Of a stretch of 6,299 nt of DNA, positions 1 to 4,284 are shown piece by piece. The stretch is from contig DFHC01000077.1 in the NCBI GenBank assembly GCA_002372575.1, forward strand, positions 1 to 6,299. The letters are read 5' to 3'. Both the position numbers and the translations under genes were made by a program. Under the pieces are notes generated by a model. That model saw nothing but the letters and a program-made list of their open reading frames with translations, did no database searches and was not told the DNA's origin. This DNA comes from a bacterium UBA3734. GTDB taxonomy: Bacteria; Bacteroidota; Bacteroidia; Bacteroidales; Bacteroidaceae. Positions within the stretch are counted from its first letter, which is position 1. Every line of letters starts with the position of its first letter.

Positions 1-21
1 TCTTTCTGTCACTATATCCAT
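1..21 (-). CDS. Possible start of a gene running off the left edge
   Basis: Seven open codons on the minus strand read M-D-I-V-T-E-R before the window ends. No function can be assigned. The start is supported by context rather than length. Just upstream (27-46) is a sequence nearly identical to the one directly upstream of the CMD-family start codon. A GGA lies immediately before this ATG, and a promoter-like TACTTTG lies at 48-54. The gene has the same orientation as, and lies downstream of, the glutaredoxin/CMD pair, so it may belong to the same transcription unit while also having its own promoter. The ATG could be a chance occurrence. Confidence 0.4.
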
Positions 22-26
22 TCCAA

Positions 27-46
27 AATTCCGATTTATCTGTCTG
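27..46. repeat. Leader direct repeat, copy 1 (before the left-edge gene)
   Basis: A 20-bp stretch matches 642-661 at 18 of 20 positions; the first 17 bases differ at one position. On the minus strand its core reads ACAGATAAATCGGAATT and ends 5 nt before the ATG of the possible gene at the left edge. A match this long is unlikely by chance in a window of this size. Confidence 0.65.
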
Positions 47-47
47 C

Positions 48-54
48 CAAAGTA
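48..54 (-). promoter_or_regulatory. Possible -7 box for the left-edge gene
   Basis: The minus strand reads TTCGTACTTTGGC. TACTTTG is one base shorter than the Bacteroidetes -7 consensus TAnnTTTG. Transcription from here would begin roughly at 40-43 and give a leader of about 20 nt before the ATG at 19-21. The match is weak, and no clear -33 TTTG is seen at the right distance. Confidence 0.3.
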
Positions 55-59
55 CGAAT

Positions 60-638
60 TTACTCCCTAAGCCAGCGACAGAGTTCATCCACCTGCTCCT
101 TGGTATTGCCCATAAAGACGGCACATTCCTTATGCCCTTCAAACTGCGGAGTGACACCGTCCATTGCGCTGAGGGCTGAAACCGTAATCAGTTCGCGTTC
201 GGCAGGAGTGAATTGGTCGCAAGCAAATATATCACCAAAAAGGTGCGACTTCATGTAGTAGTCAGCCTGTGGACAAAAAGTGTAGTCCCACGGCGTGCCG
301 CCCTCGTCGCGGGTTTGCATCTCCGTTCCGAATTGCAATGCCAGCGTGGCATCATCCCAAGTGGCAGGGCGGCGGAATGGCTTGCCTTCATAATCAACGA
401 TTCCTGCGGCCTTGCGCTCCGTGAGGACTCTTTCCAAGGTGTTCAGTGCGTTCAGCGAACGGGGAAAGCCCGTATAGGCATAGAGCCCGGCGAAGGCATC
501 CTTCAGTTCATTCACGCTTACGCCACCGTCGAGCGCCTCGCGTATGGCCAGGTCAAGACGTTGCAGGTCGCCTCGTGCCTCCAATGCTGCGCAGGCACAA
601 AGCAAAAGCATCCGTTGAGATAGCACTTCTTCTTTCAT
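60..638 (-). CDS. Carboxymuconolactone decarboxylase (CMD)-family protein, two-domain
   Basis: This 192-aa protein has two CMD/AhpD-like helical repeats. The first (about residues 25-75) carries the L-D-G-G-V-S-V-N-E-L and YTGFPRSLNAL segments. The second (about 120-190) carries K-S-H-L-F-G-D-I-F (H132) and the P-A-E-R-E-L-I-T-V-S-A-L...Q-F-E-G-H (H169) signature. No CxxC is present in the second repeat, so it resembles gamma-CMD-like proteins more than the peroxide-reducing AhpD type; the substrate is unknown. A cytoplasmic oligomer is expected from the family. The ATG at 638 was chosen because the frame extends upstream only as a shadow through the glutaredoxin gene, and because homologous sequence starts here. 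It lies 55 bp downstream of the glutaredoxin-like gene on the same strand, so a redox-linked operon is likely (inference). Its start is preceded by an inverted repeat (639-654). Confidence 0.85.
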   Translation of the reverse strand: MKEEVLSQRMLLLCACAALEARGDLQRLDLAIREALDGGVSVNELKDAFAGLYAYTGFPRSLNALNTLERVLTERKAAGIVDYEGKPFRRPATWDDATLALQFGTEMQTRDEGGTPWDYTFCPQADYYMKSHLFGDIFACDQFTPAERELITVSALSAMDGVTPQFEGHKECAVFMGNTKEQVDELCRWLRE

Positions 639-654
639 ATCAATTCCGATTGAT
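639..654 (-). promoter_or_regulatory. Start-adjacent stem-loop at the CMD-family gene
   Basis: A perfect 6-bp inverted repeat (ATCAAT / ATTGAT) with a 4-base spacer directly abuts the ATG at 636-638. In the mRNA it forms a hairpin with loop CGGA. The GGA is the only Shine-Dalgarno-like triplet and sits partly inside the loop, 6 nt from the start codon. It may tune translation, or it may be a DNA dyad bound by a regulator. The stem is AT-rich and weak. Confidence 0.4.
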
Positions 655-661
655 CTGTTTG
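642..661. repeat. Leader direct repeat, copy 2 (before the CMD-family gene)
   Basis: This is the second copy of the sequence at 27-46, matching at 18 of 20 positions. On the minus strand its core reads ACAGATCAATCGGAATT and ends 3 nt before the CMD-family ATG. It overlaps the inverted repeat at 639-654; copy 1 lacks the perfect dyad. Confidence 0.65.
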
Positions 662-693
662 TTATACCATGATTTTTAGGGCATTTTTTCCAC

Positions 694-996
694 TCAACAC
701 CCGCTGCCGTCGATGCTGCATGAAGCACCGTGCCCATCTTCGGGCATCGGCTCCAGACCGGCATCCTTCGAGGACAGCGTAACCGTTCCGTCCTCCAAGA
801 CGTAGCATGGAACTCCAATATCGCCAATCTTCTTTGCTTCATCGAAAGCAGGATGATGGTCGCGCAAATCGAGGAACTGCTTCAGATTACGCACATGCTT
901 ACTAATATCTACCACCTCAAACTGAGGGTTTCCTTCCACCTGCCGCTCCACGTATTCGCAATAGGGGCAAGTCTTCATGACAAACATTTTAATCAT
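694..996 (-). CDS. Glutaredoxin-like thioredoxin-fold protein
   Basis: This 100-aa cytoplasmic thiol-disulfide oxidoreductase candidate begins with a beta strand (I-K-M-F-V-M) leading into the redox motif CPYC at residues 10-13, the classical glutaredoxin dithiol site. The expected cis-proline lies in G-V-P-C-Y-V (P63), next to C64, followed by L-E-D-G. The C-terminus carries two further cysteines (C93, C100) in a Gly/Ser-rich tail ending C-S-I-D-G-S-G-C. I recall this tail from related glutaredoxin-like proteins of Firmicutes and Bacteroides, so it is probably a family trait. A good ribosome-binding site, AAAGGA at 1004-1009, lies 7 nt from the ATG. The CMD-family gene follows after 55 bp. 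The physiological partner and the reducing system (glutathione or another thiol) are not visible. Confidence 0.88.
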   Translation of the reverse strand: MIKMFVMKTCPYCEYVERQVEGNPQFEVVDISKHVRNLKQFLDLRDHHPAFDEAKKIGDIGVPCYVLEDGTVTLSSKDAGLEPMPEDGHGASCSIDGSGC

Positions 997-1003
997 AACT
1001 ATT

Positions 1004-1009
1004 TCCTTT
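1004..1009 (-). promoter_or_regulatory. Ribosome-binding site of the glutaredoxin-like gene
   Basis: On the minus strand AAAGGA lies 7 nt upstream of the ATG at 994-996. It is the best Shine-Dalgarno match on the left side of the window, and it supports this start over the in-frame ATG three codons later. Confidence 0.6.
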
Positions 1010-1033
1010 GTGTTTTTAATCTGTTGATACCAT

Positions 1034-1086
1034 AAAAAACATAGCCGATGCCCTTCTTCATCTTCGTAGTTGTCTATTGTCGGCTA
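1034..1086 (-). terminator. Possible terminator of the small secreted-protein gene
   Basis: On the minus strand a 7-bp stem (TAGCCGA at 1080-1086 with TCGGCTA at 1042-1048) is followed by TGTTTTTT. The 5' arm includes the TAG stop codon of the upstream gene. The loop of about 31 nt is long for an intrinsic terminator, which lowers confidence. Confidence 0.35.
1036..1043 (-). promoter_or_regulatory. Possible -7 box for the glutaredoxin/CMD operon
   Basis: The minus strand reads TATGTTTT, one mismatch from TAnnTTTG. It would place transcription start near 1029 and leave a leader of about 33 nt. It overlaps the T-run of the possible terminator of the upstream small gene, so only one of the two readings may be correct. 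Confidence 0.25.
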
Positions 1087-1320
1087 AAAAGATTTGACAA
1101 TTTTCTTACCATTGTGAATATACACACCCTTCCGGACGGGCTCGCCGTTAAGACGACGACCGTCGATGCTGAACCAGGCGGGAGCGTGCTCGCCCTGCTG
1201 ACGGTCAGTGCGCAGCGTGTCGATTCCAGAGGGGTCTTCGCCGTCGAGGCACTGCTTGGGGTCGGCCAGCGCGAGCAGCACCAGCATAATGACCCATTGA
1301 AAAACCATACACCTTCTCAT
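1084..1320 (-). CDS. Small secreted protein with C-terminal sorting-like motif
   Basis: This 78-aa protein has three visible parts. Residues 1-19 form a signal peptide: basic M-R-R, hydrophobic V-I-M-L-V-L-L-A-L-A, then D-P-K. Residues 20-48 are a polar linker. Residues 49-77 match the short C-terminal module seen at the end of many Prevotella/Porphyromonas secreted proteins (W-F-S-I-D-G-R-R-L-N-G, then K-G-V-Y-I-H-N-G-K-K). In larger proteins this type of module relates to type IX secretion/sorting domains. Here there is essentially no passenger domain between signal and module. The ATG at 1320 is preferred over the upstream in-frame ATG at 1359 because a clear -7 box (1357-1364) lies across that upstream codon, giving a leader of about 30 nt to 1320. 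It could be a genuine minimal protein or a remnant left by loss of a passenger domain. Confidence 0.65.
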   Translation of the reverse strand: MRRCMVFQWVIMLVLLALADPKQCLDGEDPSGIDTLRTDRQQGEHAPAWFSIDGRRLNGEPVRKGVYIHNGKKIVKSF

Positions 1321-1356
1321 ACCAAAATTGCTTGCTTGTTTTAACTTACTCGTTCG

Positions 1357-1364
1357 CAAAAGTA
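1357..1364 (-). promoter_or_regulatory. -7 box of the small secreted-protein gene
   Basis: The minus strand reads TACTTTTG, an exact fit to TAnnTTTG, in AT-rich DNA with further TTTG motifs upstream (1365-1382) though not at the canonical 19-bp spacing. Transcription would start near 1350, about 30 nt upstream of the ATG at 1320. Confidence 0.6.
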
Positions 1365-1461
1365 CAAATATTTTTACAAACCACGAGCGTTTTCGTGTGT
1401 TAAATTTGATTTTATTTATGCAACAAATGCCAATCGCGTCGCAGAATTCAGAAAAAAGTTG

Positions 1462-1469
1462 TATTTTTG
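1462..1469 (+). promoter_or_regulatory. Orphan plus-strand -7 box
   Basis: TATTTTTG fits TAnnTTTG exactly and is followed by C-A-A, as in many Bacteroidetes promoters. It faces the short coding-like stretch at 1482-1550 and its terminator-like hairpin. It overlaps the 12-bp palindrome TTTTTGCAAAAA (1464-1475). No -33 TTTG is present at the usual spacing. It may drive a short transcript or be the remains of an old promoter. Confidence 0.4.
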
Positions 1470-1481
1470 CAAAAAATATGC

Positions 1482-1550
1482 GTGCCGAATGGGCAGCTGG
1501 AACTGGAAGTGGGCGACATTCTGCTGACCATCGAAGGGCAGAAATCGTGA
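1482..1550 (+). pseudogene. Probable gene remnant (3' end) or very short ORF
   Basis: A GC-rich 69-bp stretch in otherwise AT-rich intergenic DNA reads V-P-N-G-Q-L-E-L-E-V-G-D-I-L-L-T-I-E-G, then Q-K-S and a TGA stop. Codon choice (ctg, gaa, gtg, ggc, gac, acc, atc) is like that of the flanking real genes, and the peptide looks like genuine protein. The E-V-G-D-I-L-L-T-I-E-G segment resembles the carboxylate-binding-loop strand of PDZ domains (compare 'GD-I-L-x-I-x-G'), which are common in S41 and HtrA-type proteases. The upstream frame is open only back to 1410, has no ATG, and becomes low-complexity before 1482; a GTG at 1482 is the only plausible start. A terminator-like hairpin overlaps the stop. 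Most likely this is the surviving end of a decayed gene; a short translated leader is the alternative. Confidence 0.4.
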
Positions 1551-1560
1551 GCGATTTTTT
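1542..1560 (+). terminator. Terminator-like hairpin after the remnant
   Basis: AAATCG (1542-1547), loop TGAG, CGATTT (1552-1557) form a 6-bp stem continuing into a T-run up to 1560. The loop contains the TGA stop of the 1482-1550 frame. The position immediately after a coding-like fragment supports a true intrinsic terminator, though half the stem is A/T. It would also shield the downstream peptidase gene from transcription starting at 1462-1469. Confidence 0.5.
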
Positions 1561-1611
1561 GTTGCAGGAGATATTTTTTCGTGAAAAAATTCTTTTTTTG
1601 ACAAAATTTCA

Positions 1612-1619
1612 TAACTTTG
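1612..1619 (+). promoter_or_regulatory. -7 box of the S41 peptidase gene
   Basis: TAACTTTG followed by C is a textbook Bacteroidetes -7 element. Expected transcription start is near 1626, giving a leader of about 24 nt. A TTTG lies 11 bases upstream rather than the canonical 19. An AT-only inverted repeat (ATTTTTTC / GAAAAAAT, 1573-1590) lies just upstream. Confidence 0.65.
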
Positions 1620-1635
1620 CCCGCAGTAAATAATT

Positions 1636-1640
1636 AAAGG
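1636..1640 (+). promoter_or_regulatory. Ribosome-binding site of the S41 peptidase gene
   Basis: AAAGG lies 9 nt upstream of the ATG at 1650. It supports that start over the in-frame ATGs at 1659 and 1668. Confidence 0.45.
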
Positions 1641-1649
1641 TATAGAAAA

Positions 1650-3521
1650 ATGAATACAATGAAGTCCATGAAAGTGCAGAAATTGTGGCAGGCCGCCATC
1701 GTGATGGTGCTTAGCCTTGTGATGACGTCGTGTTCCGACAAAAACGACGATTCCGACACGCCGCAGCCCGAACCCGTGAAGTTCACCACCAAGCAGGTGC
1801 CCGTGAGCCGAGGCGGAAGCGATGGCGGAAGCGTCACGATGCGTTTCTACGACGACCTGCCTGGCGTGGCCTACATCTCGGCTGCCGACTTCCAGAAAAT
1901 GCTGCTCCCAGGCAGTAGCATGACGGTGGAGAAGAGCGGCGAAGGCATCTACCAGCTCAACAACGGCAAGGCGACGGCCACGGTGAACACCGCCGAGGAA
2001 ACCTTCACGTCTGCCGACTTCATGAGCTTCACAAACCTGATGGACCTGCTCTCGCCAGGGATGGCCAACGTGTATTTCGACGGGTCGCCCTACCTGCGCT
2101 ACAGCCGGATGGAGCTCTCGCCCGCCACCAGCACCGTCAGCTTCGACTTCAAGAAATACGGCATCGACCTGCGCGGCGACGAGGGAGCCGTCTATCTCCC
2201 CTTCGCCACGCTCTCTGACCTCTACAGCGACCTCTACTACCACGTGGCGGCCTTCAACGGCGAGCGCGTGTATATCATCACCGACAATGGAAACAGCGAA
2301 ATCGTAGCCGCCGACCCCGACTTCACAAGGGAAGCCCTCGCCAAAGATACGCGCACCGCCGAGCAGGCGGCCTACAGCTACGGCGAGCTCTGCTTCATCA
2401 TCGACCACTTCTACGGAATGCCCGGCCGCTCACCATTAGAGAGCGGCATCCGGAGCAACGGCCTCGACGCCACGCTCGACGCCATCGAAAACGGACCCGA
2501 AATCAAGTCGCTGCTCAAATCGCCCAAGCTCTTCGACTATCTCTTCGGAATGAACTGCCTGAACGTGCTGCTCGACGACGGCGGCCACACGATTGCCTCG
2601 CCCCTGTTGCTGCTGATGAACTCCAACGAAGAGTACCTGAACGCAATGGTCACTGAGCAGCTCAGCGCCGCCCTTGAGCTTTTCCCCAAACTGGGCGAAG
2701 ATTTCAAAGAATGGTTCCAGGAAAACAGGGCAAGAGCCATGATTTCCGCATCCCGCGAGATGCAACGCGCCATGACACTGCCCGACGGCAGCGGAAGCTA
2801 CAGGAAAAAAGGCGACACGGCCTTCTGTATTTTCGATATGTTCGGCATCACCGACATCGAGGGCTGGAAAGCCTACTACGCCGGCACGGCACCTCTGTCG
2901 GCCATCAGCACCGAGGGAATGCACAAGGGCGAGCTCGTGGTGGTGCTCGACGCGCTGAAACGCGCCTCGGAAGACCCCGAGGTGAAGAATCTGGTGATTG
3001 ACCTGACCTGCAACAGCGGTGGCTCGCTCGACGTGGTGATGGCCATGACGTCGCTCATCGCCAACCAGTCGAAATTCTACAGCGAAAACACGCTCACGGG
3101 CCAGCGACAAGTCATCTACTACGCCGTGGACCGCAATTTCGACGGCAAAATCGACGCGAAAGACCAAGAGGTGAAATACGACCTCAACGTGGCCGTGCTC
3201 ACCAGCGGAAGCGCCTTCTCGTGCGGCAACCTGTTCCCCTCGCTGATGAAGGACATGGGCTACCTCGTCATGGGCGAACGCTCCGGAGGCGGCAGCTGCG
3301 CCGTGCAGAACTTCTGCACGCCCGAGGGACTGCAATACCAGATTTCATCGTATCGAGGCCGTCTGACCACCGACAAGTGGCAGAACATCGACAGCGGCAT
3401 CGAACCGAACGTCTCCATCGCCATCGGCACCACGCCCGACGGCTATCCCGACTATTCGGCATTCTACGACCTCGACGCCCTGAGCAGCAGCATCAACGAA
3501 TGGTATCGGCTGAAGAATTAA
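1650..3521 (+). CDS. Surface lipoprotein S41-family serine peptidase
   Basis: This 623-aa protein starts with a lipoprotein signal peptide (residues 1-27, hydrophobic A-I-V-M-V-L-S-L-V-M-T-S) and lipidated C28. The following S-D-K-N-D-D is acidic, as in Bacteroidetes surface-export signals, so exposure on the outer-membrane surface is likely. Residues 30-370 have no motif I recognise except D-D-G-G-H-T (309-314), typical of the helical part of IRBP/tricorn-like S41 peptidases. The catalytic core (about 385-592) contains L-V-I-D-L-T-C-N-S-G-G-S (448-459), the serine-elbow segment S-G-S-A-F-S-C-G-N (probable nucleophile S524) and S-G-I-E-P-N-V (582-588), the usual S41 closing motif. Position +25 from S524 is serine, not the lysine of CtpA-type enzymes, pointing to the IRBP/tricorn-like branch. 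No PDZ domain was recognised. A D-x-N-x-D-G-x-I-D loop (494-505) lies inside the core. Substrate unknown. The SDR gene follows after 23 bp. Confidence 0.88.
   Translation: MNTMKSMKVQKLWQAAIVMVLSLVMTSCSDKNDDSDTPQPEPVKFTTKQVPVSRGGSDGGSVTMRFYDDLPGVAYISAADFQKMLLPGSSMTVEKSGEGIYQLNNGKATATVNTAEETFTSADFMSFTNLMDLLSPGMANVYFDGSPYLRYSRMELSPATSTVSFDFKKYGIDLRGDEGAVYLPFATLSDLYSDLYYHVAAFNGERVYIITDNGNSEIVAADPDFTREALAKDTRTAEQAAYSYGELCFIIDHFYGMPGRSPLESGIRSNGLDATLDAIENGPEIKSLLKSPKLFDYLFGMNCLNVLLDDGGHTIASPLLLLMNSNEEYLNAMVTEQLSAALELFPKLGEDFKEWFQENRARAMISASREMQRAMTLPDGSGSYRKKGDTAFCIFDMFGITDIEGWKAYYAGTAPLSAISTEGMHKGELVVVLDALKRASEDPEVKNLVIDLTCNSGGSLDVVMAMTSLIANQSKFYSENTLTGQRQVIYYAVDRNFDGKIDAKDQEVKYDLNVAVLTSGSAFSCGNLFPSLMKDMGYLVMGERSGGGSCAVQNFCTPEGLQYQISSYRGRLTTDKWQNIDSGIEPNVSIAIGTTPDGYPDYSAFYDLDALSSSINEWYRLKN
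3129..3164 (+). other. EF-hand/dockerin-like calcium loop inside the S41 domain
   Basis: Residues 494-505 of the peptidase read D-R-N-F-D-G-K-I-D-A-K-D, with ligand positions 1, 3, 5, 9 and 12 all Asp/Asn, Gly at 6 and Ile at 8. This is a full match to the 12-residue calcium-binding loop of EF-hands and dockerins. It sits between the D-L-T-C-N-S-G-G motif and the serine nucleophile. Calcium binding is inferred, not shown. Confidence 0.6.
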
Positions 3522-3543
3522 GCCCGCCGGCGGCGCGTTTTTT
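3522..3543 (+). terminator. Weak terminator-like GC stem between peptidase and SDR genes
   Basis: Directly after the peptidase stop, a self-complementary GC block (CCG-CCGG-CGG core within 3522-3536) is followed by six T residues at 3538-3543. The stem is only 3-4 bp with a bulge, so at most it attenuates transcription into the SDR gene. Confidence 0.25.
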
Positions 3544-3544
3544 C

Positions 3545-4264
3545 ATGGAAAAACAAGGGAAAAAGGCAATTGTAATTGGTGCCTCGTCGGGCATCGGCCT
3601 TGAGGTGGCCAAACTGCTGGTTGGAGCGGGCTGGACGGTGGGCGTGGGTGCCCGTCGCGTGGAGCGAATGCAGCAAATCGGCGCTGTGGCCGTGGAGCAA
3701 ATCGACGTGACGGAAAGCAATGCTACGGCAGCCCTGCAACAACTCATCGACAAAACGGGCGGCATGGACTTGTTTTTCTATGCCTCGGGCATTGGAAAGC
3801 AGAACCGCGAGCTGCACGAAGACATTGAACTGGCCACGATGCAGACCAACGCCCTCGGATTCACGCGGATGATTGGGGCGGCCTATCGCTATTTCGCCCT
3901 TCAGGGCTATGGCCACATTGCCGCCATCACCTCGATTGCCGGCACGAAAGGGCTGGGCCCTGCGCCTGCCTACTCTGCCACGAAAGCCATGCAGGCCACC
4001 TATTTGCAGGCGCTGGAACAGCAGGCAAACAAACGCGGGCTGGATATCAGAATCACTGACATCCGCCCGGGTTTCGTGGATACGGCCTTGCTCTCTGGCG
4101 ACGTGCGCTACCCTATGATGCTGCGCCCGGAACGGGTGGCAAAGGAAATCGTCGCCGCCATCAACCAGCAAAGCCACGTCCGTATCATCGACTGGAAATA
4201 CCGCATTCTCACTGCCTTTTGGCGCAGGATTCCGCGCTTTGTATGGCGAAGAATGAAGCTGTGA
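3545..4264 (+). CDS. Short-chain dehydrogenase/reductase (SDR), classical type
   Basis: This 239-aa NAD(P)-dependent oxidoreductase has a Rossmann fold. The cofactor loop G-A-S-S-G-I-G is at residues 12-18, and basic residues follow strand 2 (R37, R38), suggesting NADPH preference. The structural N-A-G motif is replaced by Y-A-S-G-I-G (79-84). The catalytic tetrad is complete: N102, S130, Y143 and K147 (Y-S-A-T-K). R-P-G-F-V-D-T (174-180) is the usual segment after strand 6. The C-terminus is rich in Trp/Arg (F-W-R-R-I-P-R-F-V-W-R-R), suggesting an amphipathic, possibly membrane-contacting end. The substrate cannot be named. The ATG at 3545 was chosen because the glycine-rich loop starts 11 residues later and the upstream frame is a shadow of the peptidase gene. 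No Shine-Dalgarno site is visible. It lies 23 bp after the peptidase gene and is probably co-transcribed at least partly. Confidence 0.92.
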   Translation: MEKQGKKAIVIGASSGIGLEVAKLLVGAGWTVGVGARRVERMQQIGAVAVEQIDVTESNATAALQQLIDKTGGMDLFFYASGIGKQNRELHEDIELATMQTNALGFTRMIGAAYRYFALQGYGHIAAITSIAGTKGLGPAPAYSATKAMQATYLQALEQQANKRGLDIRITDIRPGFVDTALLSGDVRYPMMLRPERVAKEIVAAINQQSHVRIIDWKYRILTAFWRRIPRFVWRRMKL

Positions 4265-4284
4265 GCCGACGTTAGTATAAAACT

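Larger units (their letters stand above)
1321..1649. other. Divergent intergenic region without an intact gene
   Basis: These 329 bases separate the leftward small secreted gene from the rightward peptidase gene. They contain the minus-strand promoter (1357-1364), an orphan plus-strand -7 box (1462-1469) within the palindrome TTTTTGCAAAAA, the GC-rich remnant (1482-1550), a terminator-like hairpin (1542-1560), an AT inverted repeat (1573-1590) and the peptidase promoter (1612-1619). Nothing recognisable is seen at 1381-1455. Confidence 0.7.

Noticed and set aside
639..842. N-terminal extension of the CMD-family frame
   Set aside because: It overlaps the glutaredoxin gene out of frame, and the extra 68 residues are not protein-like; CMD homology starts at the ATG at 638.
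1416..2408. Long minus-strand open frame opposite the S41 peptidase gene (also 2436-3335)
   Set aside because: Composition is His/Val/Gly/Arg-rich with no domain logic, as expected for the antisense of a GC-rich gene; the plus strand has clear S41 motifs.
3221..3544. N-terminal extension of the SDR frame
   Set aside because: It runs through the 3' part of the peptidase gene in another frame; the Arg/His-rich sequence is a shadow, and the Rossmann loop is at the normal distance from the ATG at 3545.
4265..4284. Bidirectional terminator between the convergent SDR and zinc-ribbon genes
   Set aside because: Only an ATAAA/TTTAT pairing with a 2-base loop is present (4277-4288); too weak to annotate.
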